Assembly: GCA_030247855.1 (NCBI GenBank)
Contig: JAPDRN010000002.1
Coordinates: 62,001-126,000, forward strand
DNA: 64,000 nt
Reading direction: 5' to 3'
Source: Knufia peltigerae
Taxonomy: Eukaryota > Ascomycota > Eurotiomycetes > Chaetothyriales > Trichomeriaceae
The notes beneath the pieces are model-generated. The model had not been told where the DNA came from and did not search any database. It was given only the letters and a program-made list of their open reading frames with translations. The translations under genes and the position numbers were made by a program. Each line of letters begins with the position of its first letter. Position 1 is the first letter of the stretch. Below are positions 1 to 10,836 of this stretch, piece after piece.

Positions 1-856
1 TTCGCTCTCGAAAAGGGCCTAATCACATCACAGAATGAGTGAGACTGCAGTGTCAATCGTCCATCCAGCACAGTCTGCCACTAAAGCTGGAAGCATCGGG
101 CGATTACATGCCAATGTGTAAGTTGTTCTTAATCCAAAAAGGACCGGACTAATTCTTTCTAATACGTAGCCGATTGCGTATTGTCGATGACCAAATGAAG
201 GACGTTCCGATTGGAACCCCAGGCGAGGCTCTGGTAAAGTCTCCATTTGTCTTCATGTTAGTCGTCCTAAAATAGACGAGAAGTTTCCATGGTAACCATA
301 CTTCTAGGCACTATCGAGACAGCCCACAAGCCACCAAAGAGATGTTCCACGATGGATGGCTGCGAACCGGCGATGTCCTATCAATTGACGAAGATGGCCA
401 TCTGTGGTATCATGACCGTAAAAAAGAGATTATTAAATACAAGGGGTGAGTATTTACTCCAGAAAACTCTCTCTTTACCTCTATTATACTAATACTATGT
501 CTGGTTTCAGTAACCAAGTTGCACCAGCCGAGCTCGAAGGCGTCCTGCAATCTCATGAAGCTGTTGTAGACGCTGCTGTTACCTCAATCTGGGATGAGAG
601 CCAACGCACTGATCTCCCCATTGGATACGTCTGCCTGGATCCTGCTGTGAAGCAGGAACATCGTCAGGCGGTTTTGGAAGACGTCCAGACGTACTTCAAC
701 ACTCGAGTGTCTGCATACAAGCGTCTTCGCGGTGGACTACATTACTTAGACTCTATGCCCAAAAATGCAACTGGCAAGACGATGCGGAATCTCCTTCCTG
801 CGCGGTTGGACGCAGCAGCTGATGCTGCCCGTATAAAAACCTTTGTTAGGCTCTAG
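1..856 (+). CDS. Acyl-CoA synthetase (AMP-binding, 4-coumarate-CoA ligase-like), 3' part only
   Basis: Carboxylic-acid:CoA ligase of the ANL superfamily, which would activate an acid to its CoA thioester through an acyl-adenylate. The 5' part lies beyond the left edge; bases 1-33 are the end of an intron with a CTAATC-like branch site. Exons: 34-117, 170-256, 308-445 and 511-856, with 50-65 bp introns. The first visible exon supplies the GMSETA (A5) motif. Then come KAGSIGRL and the adenylation core HDGWLRTGD with [11 protein letters not shown], and the mobile C-terminal domain with NQVAPAELE. The A10 motif PKNATGKT carries the catalytic lysine. The C-terminus KTFVRL is not a clear PTS1. It is transcribed toward a convergent thiolase-like gene 378 bp away and may provide the CoA substrate for it and the enoyl-CoA hydratase at 9573. 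The family assignment is firm; the acid substrate is unknown. Confidence 0.88.
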
Positions 857-1234
857 TGTGATACAATCTGATAGAAAGACTCCACTTCTCCATGTGCAAT
901 ATTCTTCCCGTAGGACCAAGCTACTGGACGCAATGAGACCAAGACTGCAGTTCACCTCAATCAAAGATAATCCTAATCAGGATATATACATTTCAGTGTC
1001 GGTCACCACGCCATGCTCCAAGATAGTAACGCTATGAACGACTATTTGCCGGTTTCACGAATATCTAGAGGGACAAAATTTTGAGCAATACTGTTCTCTT
1101 TATACGAATAGGTGATGTTTATTCATGGCACAGTTACAGAGCTGAAGACACCTAAAACTTCCTGGCCGTAGTTGAGGTAAGCGACATAGCTCAAAGTTGC
1201 AAAGGTCTTATTTTATATCAGTCTACAACTCAGG
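857..1234. other. Intergenic, convergent 3' ends
   Basis: Gap between the 3' ends of the acyl-CoA ligase (plus strand) and the thiolase-like gene (minus strand). It should hold both 3' UTRs and polyadenylation signals. I see no gene in it. Confidence 0.6.
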
Positions 1235-3176
1235 CTATATCTGCGCCACGGGTTCCAAACTAAATCTGTTCCTCTCTGGAGATTTATTGTCAGGGAATAC
1301 GTATCCTTTCCGTCCAACGTGTAGTCTCGATGTGTTTGAGAGCTGGTTCAGTGTCACAGCATCCCCATGGTTTGCAACAAACCGCCGACCGGAGCTCCCG
1401 AGTCGGCCGATAATGAAGGCTTGATCTGGTGAGCCGTCGCGGTTGAACTCAACGGTGTATGTCTATGAACTAAGATTAGCATTGATGTTTTTGGGCACTT
1501 GCAAGAGGATGCAAACCTCAATAAAAGCTTCACCCAGGGCGACCACTTCAAGGATAGGACCGTTGTCGACAAGGAGCTTCGGAAGAGGATTTTGATCGGG
1601 ATACTTTCTACCACTTGACCACGGATTCACCGAGAGGATCACAACATGCTCATAAGTAAGATGACCTCCGTTGGCAAGGACCAGGCCGTTTTTGCCACGT
1701 CCGTTGCGCAGTTGTCGAACCATCTCGGTGGCAGCCTACACTCTGTAAGACTTGTGCTGGTCGGAGATCCCGGTCGGTGCACCTACATGCATTGAGTAGT
1801 TATTCCCTGCTCCCCCAAACGAATTCATCCCTCCCGTAAGAGTCAGTGGCTTCGACCTGCTGGCCAGAGGATACCCAAGATGCAGCGCCGCCAGTTTTGG
1901 CACAACAGGGAAGCACCTTATTGTAGTCAGGACCTCTCTGATCGTATTTGGAGTGTGACTATGACCCTTACGAGTAGATATCCACGAGGTCAATGTCCTT
2001 GGGTCCCAGCTCTGCAACTTGCAGGGCAGCATCAAGTGACAGCGACACAGGTACACTTGAAGCGAAGTTTGTTCGCTCCCATACTGTCAATAAATTTAGC
2101 TAGCATGCCTAAGCAAAAGAGAAATGTGGCGTACAAAACTCTTGATCAGAGGTTCCAGCACCCCCTCTCATATATATCCACTTCTCTTTGGGTATTCCCA
2201 GCTCCTCTGCGTATCCAACTGAGGTTAAGATGCAAGCTGCCGCGAGATTCACGGTATTAAAGGCATTCAACAGTAACGGGTCTGTAGGTTCATATCAGCT
2301 GATTTGCCCAGGTGATCAGGGGTTCTGGTTGCAGCTACAGGGCAAGCAGATCATCCTATTCTTATCGGTAACATTACCAATCTCCCTAGCTAACTTCGCA
2401 GGCTGTCTGTAATTCCATGCATAGGGATTTTTCTCTGCAATTTCTGCGAATTGACTATACATCTGAGCAGACTCTTCTATGCTCTCCTTGATAGTCTGGC
2501 CTCGGTGGGCAGCCAGAGCAACCTCGTACATTGCATAGAGCTGTGTGGGTCTACCAAGTCCGTGAATCCGACTAGTACCTGTGTGTTGTCAGGAGAGGTT
2601 CACTACCTGGCTTTCAAGGGCTTACCTGGGGGCAACAGGGCCGTCTTGGGCGAGATAGGATCAGAGATCTTACTCGGCTTTGTCCAATTTGGAGGAGGTA
2701 TTTTATTGGCGGCAGCACAAGCGGCGTCTGGACAAACTGGTGATGAGCACATGTATACCGTTTCAGACCACGTTTGGAAGAAAGATCATCGTACAAGAAG
2801 CAAGCGATTCTCCTCCAGTCACCAGCGCTACTCTGCATTCCCTATTCGAGATCCGTCTGGCGGCCTCGTCAAGCAACTTTGCTGGCTGGCTGCCCGACTG
2901 CTCGCTTTCCGAGGCATGCTTTACAACAAGTCCCAATCGGTTCACGATCAGGTTGGGAGCATCCGTGTACTGCCATGTCCAATTTGAAACAACATCAATA
3001 CTATCAATACTGGACCTCAGAGCAGAACTGTGGGAGGACGGCGTATTGGCATCTTTGATCGCGAGGTCAATTGCTTGCAACATGAGCTGTATTGGCTCAA
3101 TCGCATCGTCCACCTTTTTGGACCCATTTCGCACGTCAGCGACCCCAACAATGATTGGAACTTCCTTTTGATCCAT
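1235..3176 (-). CDS. Thiolase-like protein (TLP1/SCPx-type acetyl-CoA acetyltransferase)
   Basis: Eight exons on the minus strand: 3176-2795, 2727-2626, 2578-2339, 2281-2135, 2083-1972, 1916-1787, 1735-1517 and 1462-1235, giving 519 aa. The start MDQKEVPIIVGVADVR is the usual N-terminus of the fungal/actinobacterial thiolase-like family. Later hallmarks are GGESLAS, HGLGRPTQLYAMYE, NPYAWNYR, FNTVNLAAACILTS, SFGGAGNNYSMH and NGLVLANGGHLTYEHVV. A beta-rich tail resembles the extra C-terminal domain of type-1 thiolase-like proteins. Such proteins bind CoA thioesters; true SCPx thiolases cleave 3-ketoacyl-CoA from branched or sterol-derived acyl chains. The usual nucleophilic-Cys segment reads KHASESEQSGSQPAKLL without Cys, so classical thiolysis is doubtful. 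No PTS1 is visible. It is divergent from the Baeyer-Villiger monooxygenase gene with a shared 571-bp promoter region. Confidence 0.87.
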
Positions 3177-3747
3177 CTGAACACCAGCTATGGAGGTGAA
3201 CTTCGAAGGTATAGCAATGGTTCCTTGGTGACCCGGGGTGATAAAATGCTTAGAGTATTCAATGTTGATGTATTGATGATGAAAGGGCCAGCAAACACGC
3301 TTGCCGCCTGATTGGCACAGTAGCTGCCCGAATACCTTGGACCCGGCAAGATTTCCCGGTATTGGTTCGAGTGTTTCGCGCTACCCTGGCTGCGGGCTGT
3401 AGCACCTTTACCGGTCCCGAACAAGAATGTTAGCAGCCAGCAATGCGCATCGCCATGTGCAAGCATTCCACTGACTATAAGCAACCGTCGAACATTCCCG
3501 CGTCAAGCCACATGATGTTTCCCATCCTAGAAGGATTTTCGCCGCCCAATGGTACGCAGTCTGGACCTTGCTACCGCGGTAAGATGACGATCCCGAGGGA
3601 CCCACGGTTTGGGAAGTACTCCATCGCGACAAATATAAGTCGAACCATAATGAACGTGGCTCTATCAATACTGATTTAATTTTAACTCTGAGCAATATAG
3701 TCGTCGGTCACTACTGCTCGGTTCTAGTACCAATAGAGACCTTTACC
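3177..3747. promoter_or_regulatory. Divergent promoter, thiolase-like / BVMO
   Basis: 571 bp between two divergent start codons, so it probably drives both genes. It contains a CCGGGG at 3233-3238 (about 60 bp from the thiolase-like start), a perfect 10-bp palindrome TACCGCGGTA at 3572-3581, and a TATA-like AAATATAAG near 3632 upstream of the BVMO. The palindrome suits a Zn2Cys6 dimer, but this is inference. Confidence 0.5.
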
Positions 3748-5707
3748 ATGGGAGAACTATCGCAGCCATTTGCGGCGTCCGCGCACATCTTTGAGTACCC
3801 GGAATTGAAAGTCGGCACAGATGAGCCATATAAGATTCTGGGTCAATACCACTCGAAACCTCGAAAACTTCGAATCGCTACAGTGGGCGCAGGTGCCTCA
3901 GGTCTCTGCATTGCCTACAAAATGAACAAGATGCTTGATGCCGGAAGCTGGGAATTGACCTTGTTCGATAAGAATCCCCACTTCGGAGGCACCTGGTATG
4001 AAAATACCTACCCGGGCTGCGCCTGTGATGTGCCATCTCAGCTGTACACCTATACATTTGATCCCAAGCCGGATTGGTCATATTTCTACGCATATAGCGA
4101 CGAGATTCAAAGATATTTTGAGGATTTTGCAGATCGACACGACTTGCGCAAGTATATCAAACTTAGTACAAAGGTAATCGAGGCCCGCTGGATTGATTCT
4201 GAGGCTATCTGGAAGATTAAACTCGAGAACCAAGTCACAAAGGAAGTATGGGAGGATTGGTCGCACATACTAATTAACGCTGCTGGTAGGTTGTCTCTAC
4301 TCATATGTAATGCCTAAAAGCTAACATAGACAATAGGTATCTTGAATAACTGGAGGTGGCCCGATATTAAAGATCTACACAGCTTCAAAGGTCCGATGAT
4401 GCACACGGCCGCATGGGATCATACCGTTGACCTTACTGATAAGATCGTGGGATTGATCGGTACCGGTTCAAGTAGCGTTCAGGTTCTCCCCCAGATTCAA
4501 AAGATCGCGAAAGAAGTTCAGGTATTCATGCGAAGTCCTACCTGGATCAGCCCCCCACTAGGAGGAAATGTTTTGAAACGAGAGGTGAACGAAGAGGCCA
4601 TGGTTAACCTCTCTTATCGTCAATATAAGTTTAGTGAGGCGGACATCAAGCACTTCCGTGATGATCCTCAATATCACTTGCATTTTCGTCAGGAGATTGA
4701 GGCTGAACTTAATAAAATCTTTGGTGTGTTTATTAAGGGCTCGGAAATGAACAATAATCTACGCAAAGTCGTCACAGAAGAAATGAATCGCAGAATGGGT
4801 CCTGGCCATGAAGAACTCAAGAAGTTTATCATTCCAAAGTTCTCTCCCGGATGTCGACGTCTCACTCCTGGCGATGGCTATCTCGAAGCCCTCGTACAAC
4901 CTAACGTCACACCAGTCTATGGTGGAATCACCAAAGGTACTGAGCAGGGTCTCTTAACCGCGGACGGAGTCGAGCATAAGTTGGATGTGCTCATCTGTGC
5001 CACCGGATTTAAAGCCGCATTTCAGCCAGCTTTCACGGTGATCAACGGCGAAGGAAAATCGATCAAGGAAGACTGGGGTGAGGATGGTGTTAATCTTTAT
5101 TTCGGAGTTACTGCACCTAGGTAAGTACAGAGTCGGGATAACTATTATGTGTTCATTCTTCCCACTGACCTCGCCAACTTAGATTCCCAAATTTCTTCAC
5201 CGTGGTTGGCCCGGGAGCCACCTGGTCTAATGGAACCCTCCTCCCATCCGTTGAGACAACAGTCGAGTACATTCTAAAGGTGATCAGAAAGATCCAGCGA
5301 GAGAGTATTAAGTCAATGGCCACGAAACAAGAGGCACTCGATGATATTTTCGCCCATATGGATGAGTTACATAAGACCACGGTCTGGGGAGAAGAGTGTC
5401 GGAGTTGGTTCAAAGACGGTAAAAAGGAAGGTCGGATCTATATCTGGCCTGGCTCCGTATGTCACACGCATCTTTGTCTCTCGGTCTTTGATTCTGGTAA
5501 TTTTACTGACACTTTGAAACACACAAGGCCATTCATTTTCTCAAGACAATGAAGGAGCCACGGTTTGAAGACTACGATATCACTTACAGGTACAAGAATA
5601 GGTTTGCTTACTTAGGAGACGGCTCAGTCAAGTCGAATTATGGGGGAACTACGCAAGATTTGGCGCCATACATTAGATCTAGCGACCACGAGTGGACGAT
5701 AGAGTAA
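3748..5707 (+). CDS. Baeyer-Villiger monooxygenase (FAD/NADPH class B flavoprotein)
   Basis: Inserts oxygen next to a ketone, giving an ester or lactone, using FAD, NADPH and O2. Exons 3748-4285, 4337-5120, 5183-5456 and 5528-5707 encode 591 aa, normal for fungal BVMOs. The FAD-binding GAGASG is at residues 47-52 and the GGTWYENTYPG motif at about 80-90. The BVMO fingerprint FxGxxxHxxxWD appears as FKGPMMHTAAWD (196-207). The NADP-binding Rossmann GLIGTGSSS is at about 218-226, followed by the late ATGF segment. All introns (51-71 bp) have canonical borders. Together with the neighbouring P450 and SDR it could convert a cyclic alcohol or ketone to a lactone that hydrolyses to a hydroxy-acid for the CoA ligase. 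A role in biosynthesis of a lactone metabolite is an alternative. Confidence 0.93.
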
Positions 5708-6146
5708 TCTGTCCACTGCTGCAAGTTCACGCGGAGCCCCCAATGGGCAAGTAGATTTTGCCAAGTCTTTCAGAAATTTTCATTCATGGAGCAAAATATT
5801 GGACACTAGTTGAGTGAAAGATAAACCTTCATCCGAAGGCAAATGTAGGACTGTGTAATGACGACTCGGTCAAAGAGAGGCGTGCTTTGGGGGGACTCGA
5901 ATTTAGGCAAGCTCTTCACCTCCTCGATGCCTATAGGCCTTGCAGGTTTCGGCGCAATCATGACCGCCCGCGGCAATTTAGTACCCCACATCCCAGCTTT
6001 GCGGACTCGATTGCCCGGGGGAGGGGAAAGAGTTTCGTTATAAGCGAGTTGTTTTCCTTCTACTGCTGTTTGCTTAGGCGTGTCTCATCCACGGCCGATC
6101 AACATTTCGCCTCCCACAACATCTCCATCTGGACATACATCCAAAC
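5708..6146 (+). promoter_or_regulatory. Intergenic / P450 promoter
   Basis: 439 bp between the BVMO stop and the P450 start. It holds the BVMO 3' UTR and the P450 promoter. A CCGGGG lies at 6015-6020. I see no coding potential. Confidence 0.5.
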
Positions 6147-7985
6147 ATGAAAGAACAGTCGCTCATGTCGCCCCGGGTGTTGGGCTTTCCCGAGTCAGCT
6201 GCCATCGCAGCCTGTGTCCTAGCGCTTGTTTATTATTTCTGGACTCTGAAAACAAGACAAGCTTCATTTCTTGCCATACCTTTCATCGCGCTATCGGATG
6301 ATGCCAATGGAAGTACAGATAAAGCTCGAATGCAATGGCTCGCCGACTATAGGGCCATTATTCAAAAGGGGCTTAGTACTGTATGTTCCGATCCCCTTCT
6401 TACGTCTTGGTCAATTGAGTCCTGAAGCCGATGTCGTTTAAATAGGTTCGAGGAGTCTTCCGTGTCGAGACTGGTGATGGTCCACGAATTGTCGTACCAA
6501 GCGCTTTCGCTGACGAGCTTCGTAACAACCCCGATCTCAACTTTGCGGACACAGCTACAGATGTACATCTCTGGTTTTCTAGTCCCTTCACAACAATCTA
6601 ACCGGTGTCGTAGGGAGCATTCGGGCATCTCCCAGGTTTCCAGCCTGCTGCAATGCTATTGAAAAACAACATCATGCAGGACACGATCAAGATGAAACTG
6701 ACACGATCCTTGGGTGAGAACCCCAATTTTCGCCGACTTGTTCATCAGGAGATACTCATTGAACAATAGACTCGATCACTCCCGATCTGAAAGCAGAGAC
6801 TGCAAAGACTCTCCAAGTGCTGCTGGGAGAGAAAGACGGTGAGCATTGGATTTGCTGTGCGCCAATTCCACGGCTAATGGCGAGATCATGGGGCAGAATG
6901 GCAAGAGATATCGCTGAAGTATCTCACCTACCGGCTCATTGCGAGGATTTCCAGCAGCCTGTTCTTCGGTCCCGAAGTGGCGGACAGTGAGGAGTGGCTC
7001 AATATTGCCGTTCCATATACGATGGACATCTTCAATGCTGCCAGGGTACTTCGCACCTATCCGCCTATCGTGCGTTCCATTGTCCACTGGTTCATCCCCG
7101 AATGTCGCCGAGTACGCCGAGCACGAAAGTATACCAGAGAGATCATTGTACCAAAAATTCAGGACTATCTGAAAGAGCGTTCGGCAACCAAGGGTGACTC
7201 TTCCAAAGCCGGCTGCATGATCCCGTGGGTCTTGGAGAATGCTCGCAGCAAGGACACCCAGGTGAATATGGAGGACATCATGCTAAATCTCACCATTGCA
7301 GCCATTCATTCCACCAATGAAATGTTGAGCTATCTGATGTTGGATCTCGTGGATCACCCAGACGCCATCGAAAAATTGAGAAAGGAGGCCATCGATGTGC
7401 TGGGAAATGGGGGTTGGAAAAAGACCACGTTGTCTCAGATGTATCTGCTCGACGCCGTCATGAAGGAAAGTCAGAGACTACATCCGATTAGCAGGAGTAA
7501 GACGGTTGCTCCCACTACTGTGAACGAACCGCTAAAGCTAATCATATCTAGTCATGATGGAGCGACGAATTCGAGCCCCTGTTACACTTTCATCAGGATT
7601 CAAGCTTCCCCAAGGCTCCGACATGTTCTGTGACACCGAAAGACACTTCTCGTCAGACATATATCCCCATCCCGACGAGTTTATCCCCGAACGCTTCTTA
7701 GAAATGCGAGTTGCCGAGGACGGCAAAGGATCCAGCAAGTGTAACTTTGTCATCACTTCCCCCGAGCACATGGGATTCGGACACGGCCTGCACGCTTGTC
7801 CTGGTAGGTTCTTCGTGGGCAATGAAATTAAGATTGCCGTGGTGTACCTTTTGTTGAAGTATGACTGGAAGCTTTCGAAGGAAGGGAGAATCCCAGAAGG
7901 GCGGGGCGGACATTCAACTTGGGTTCCCATGGAGCAAAAAATCATGTTTAAACGTAGAACACTCGATCTCAGCATCGATCTTTGA
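6147..7985 (+). CDS. Cytochrome P450 monooxygenase
   Basis: Membrane-anchored haem monooxygenase. Six exons (6147-6380, 6446-6562, 6614-6713, 6770-6838, 6897-7496, 7552-7985) give 517 aa. The N-terminal hydrophobic anchor (about residues 17-33) follows a short polar start. Landmarks are the I-helix TIAAIHST, the ExxR motif in KESQRLHP, PERF in DEFIPERF, and the haem loop FGHGLHACPGRF with the ligand Cys at about residue 456. The style of the haem loop and of MGFGHGLHAC resembles fungal terpenoid and meroterpenoid P450s, but no subfamily can be set by eye. It is tandem with the BVMO upstream and the SRPBCC gene downstream, which fits hydroxylation of an unactivated carbon before ketone formation. 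Redox partner: presumably the general fungal CPR; none is in the window. Confidence 0.93.
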
Positions 7986-8539
7986 GAGTTATAAAAGCTT
8001 AGTACTCAGAAGGCAATGGGCAGTGCGTGGACTACATTCTCGTATAGCCCTGATTGACCCCTACTCCATTTCCGTAACGGCCGCGTCGAGGAGAAACCTT
8101 AGACATCAAAACAACGATTGCGTACGTAAATAGAACCTTCCCAAAAACATTCGAAAGGAATCTTTATGAGATGCGTCAGCGTCACTGAAGGCGACTTTTG
8201 GGATTACGATTTATCAACTAGGTCCTCATCGTAAAAATCAGTAGCAAACAAACGAACAACGGTAGTACGGAGTACCTAACCAGGTGGTTTCCCTCGACTC
8301 CCGCAGGGCCTGGCGGGCATTGGGGCCGAGCTCTACCAGGCCTGCGACTGTGATTGGTCACCCGAAGCCGAGGGATGTTCGTGTCCCCCGTTACCGATTG
8401 CTCCATCACGAAGATTCGGATTTAATCGAATCCTCAAAGCCAGACAGCAACGGTACAAACTACGCTCTCACCACAAAATTCCAAACAGCAAATGTGCAAT
8501 TAGCCCTCTTGCTGTAAACTTTCGTATATTGGTCAGTGG
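7986..8539 (+). promoter_or_regulatory. Intergenic, upstream of SRPBCC gene
   Basis: 554 bp with no convincing gene. A GC-rich patch at about 8285-8395 precedes the small SRPBCC gene and probably belongs to its promoter. Confidence 0.45.
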
Positions 8540-9025
8540 ATGCGGAGTAACGGCCAACCGTCAGACTCAATGTCGAAGCCACGTACAAAGATACACCAGC
8601 GGCAGGTGAAATGGGACTTTCCCGTCGAAGAGATATGGAGTTTACTGTCAAGTTTCGGGGCAAACAAGGCGTGGATGCCAATCAAATCTTGCACCATCGA
8701 CGGCCACGGAGTTGGTGCAACTCGGACGGTGATGGCGCGAGGAGACATGACGGAATCGGCGTCCTTTGCGTACGAAACCCTGGAGGTGCTGGACGACGAA
8801 CGACACCACATTTCTTACAGGGTTCAGGATGAACATCGAGAAGGACTTCCCGTGCGAGGTTTTTTTGGAAACTGGAAGCTGGAGAGCCAGGGGGCCAACT
8901 CGACCTTGCTCACTTGGTGGATCGATGCGGAGCAAGTCACGCCGGAAGCGATCCCCGAACTCATCGAAACACTCGGCCCTTTTATGGACAAGTCACTGGA
9001 GGGATTGAAAAGAGCGTTGTCCTGA
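8540..9025 (+). CDS. SRPBCC / polyketide-cyclase-2-like small protein
   Basis: Single-exon protein of 161 aa, or 151 aa from an internal Met at 8570 (MSKPRTK), which may be the true start. It reads as a helix-grip (START/Bet v 1-like) fold. KWDFPVEEIWSLLSSF is the first amphipathic helix, then GVGATRTVMARG, HHISYRVQ and LLTWWIDAE strands, and a long C-terminal helix from PELIETLG to the end. Such proteins bind hydrophobic ligands; some act as polyketide cyclases, dehydrases or lyases, others are carriers. No signal peptide or membrane segment. Placed between the P450 and the enoyl-CoA hydratase, it may bind or isomerise a cluster intermediate; the reaction cannot be read from sequence. Confidence 0.8.
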   Translation: MRSNGQPSDSMSKPRTKIHQRQVKWDFPVEEIWSLLSSFGANKAWMPIKSCTIDGHGVGATRTVMARGDMTESASFAYETLEVLDDERHHISYRVQDEHREGLPVRGFFGNWKLESQGANSTLLTWWIDAEQVTPEAIPELIETLGPFMDKSLEGLKRALS

Positions 9026-9572
9026 GGACTTGGAGAGGCCTAGAACGTAGTACTGGTTCATGTTGGGTGCAGACGAGGGCCGAGAAGTGCTGGCGAGAAA
9101 GTTTGGAAGACAAATACGGTACCCTGAGTTTAGTTTTCTGATCAACATCAAAAAGAAGTGCACGAAATTCTTGATTTCGATTCTCGGAAGGATACAGAGG
9201 TTCCCTAGAGTCTTTGTGCACAACCGGGGGTCTGATTACTAACAAGGGCCGGGCCTTGATAGTACTTTAACCATACTTTCAATAAACGTAGTAGAACCTC
9301 CGGCTATCAACTCTGATATTAACCTGCTGCCGAATCTAAAGAACGCGAGTACGGAACGGTCGTACCGAGGCTTTCGCTGCTGAAATATAGTCTGTCCCTA
9401 CCAGGCAACACTGGGTAACTTATTATAACATGTTATGCAGAGCCAATCATTGATACTCGTGGCGTACTGTACATGTATTCGTCGATAACCTCTCTTCAAT
9501 ACTACACCACCAGACCTGACCAACCCCCAAAATCTTAGTCCTGTTCCTGGCCTCGAATTAAATCCCCAGCAA
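9026..9572 (+). promoter_or_regulatory. Intergenic, enoyl-CoA hydratase promoter
   Basis: 547 bp without a convincing gene. CCGGGG occurs at 9224-9229. The 40 bp before the start codon are C/A rich, as in many fungal 5' UTRs. Confidence 0.45.
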
Positions 9573-10454
9573 ATGGCTGAGTCGAATTCCTCCGGTCACG
9601 GGCTCACCACACCACCGCCGATGAGTCCGTGTTGGCTGCTGGACTTCCCGGTCGAACATGTCCTCCTGGTGGTATTGAACAATCCAAAATCCCTAAACTG
9701 CCTGACAACGGATGACCACTGGTCTCTCGACGCTTTGTTCCAGTGGTACGACAACGAGCCCTCCCTCCGCTGTTGTGTCGTAACCGGCCAGGGCAGGGCG
9801 TTCTGTGCAGGGGCAGATCTCAAAGAATGGGACAGGAGCAACAGCCGTGTCAGCAAAGGCGGACCCGGCCTGAAAGTCATGCCTCAGAGCGGCTTCGCCG
9901 GTCTGAGTCGCCGCGGAGGCAAGAAGCCCATCATCGGGGCCGTCAACGGGCTGGCGTACGGCGGCGGCATGGAGATGGTGGCCAACCTGGATCTCGTCGT
10001 GGCCAGCAAAAGTGCCACCTTTGCGCTGCCCGAGGTCAAGAGGGGCGTCGCCGCTATCGCGGGGTCGCTCCCACGGCTCATGCGCATCGTGGGCCGGGCC
10101 CGCGCCATGGACATGGCGTTAACGGGTCGCGCGGTCACGGCCCAAGATGCACAGGAGTGGGGGGTCATAAATTCAGTTACCGAGGATGCACCGGCCGACG
10201 CGAAGGTTACAAGTCGGCCGGTCGTCAAAAAGGCAATGGAGTACGCAAAGGTGATCTGTGATAACAGCCCTGACTCCATCATCGTCACGCGTGCAGGGCT
10301 CGTTTCGGCGTGGGAGGATGGCTCTGTAGAGCACGCTACGACCGCCGTGATGGAAATCTGGCAGAGAAGGCTAAACCAAGGGGAGAATATCCACGAAGGT
10401 GTCAGGGCGTTTGTGGAGAAAAGGTCCCCGAAGTGGGTGGGCAGTAGGTTGTAG
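9573..10454 (+). CDS. Enoyl-CoA hydratase/isomerase, peroxisomal-type C-terminus
   Basis: Crotonase-fold protein of 293 aa in one exon. It would add water across, or move, the double bond of an enoyl-CoA. The oxyanion-hole segments are AFCAGADLKEW and NGLAYGGGMEM. The second catalytic region is FALPEVKRGVAAIAGSLPRL, with Glu in the usual PE position. The C-terminal domain contains ALTGRAVTAQDAQEWGVIN. The protein ends in GSRL; SRL is an accepted PTS1 variant, so a peroxisomal site is likely. It lies between the SRPBCC and SDR genes, all on the plus strand. It pairs functionally with the CoA ligase at the left edge and the thiolase-like gene as a beta-oxidation-like set. The substrate is unknown. 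Confidence 0.93.
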   Translation: MAESNSSGHGLTTPPPMSPCWLLDFPVEHVLLVVLNNPKSLNCLTTDDHWSLDALFQWYDNEPSLRCCVVTGQGRAFCAGADLKEWDRSNSRVSKGGPGLKVMPQSGFAGLSRRGGKKPIIGAVNGLAYGGGMEMVANLDLVVASKSATFALPEVKRGVAAIAGSLPRLMRIVGRARAMDMALTGRAVTAQDAQEWGVINSVTEDAPADAKVTSRPVVKKAMEYAKVICDNSPDSIIVTRAGLVSAWEDGSVEHATTAVMEIWQRRLNQGENIHEGVRAFVEKRSPKWVGSRL

Positions 10455-10836
10455 GAGAGTGGAATGCTTGGGTCTTAAACTACTTGAGCTATCTCATTCA
10501 TGTTTCCCTTGAGACCTTTTGGTGTGTGTAACCATGACCTTCAATCGCGATGAATAGCCAAGACGTTAAAGTAGAGGGTTGTGTCTGAGAATACCAGCCT
10601 CGTGGCCAGAGTGGTTGCTCGGTAGGCTAATTTCCATAGGCTGAAAGAACATGCCCCGGGCCGAGGGTACAGACTCGACACAATCAATCCAACCGGTCAG
10701 TAAATCAACTTGCAGACCCTGATTTGAAGTGACTCGGCCTGTTTGGGTGCCTGAAAGTTCATCGACGTAAACTTTAGACGCACTTCAGCTTCGCAGATGT
10801 CACGGACTGGTTAGGCATCACTGGGGGTGTGAGAAA
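10455..10836 (+). promoter_or_regulatory. Intergenic, SDR promoter
   Basis: 382 bp between the hydratase stop and the SDR start. CCCCGG at 10654-10659. No gene seen. Confidence 0.45.
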
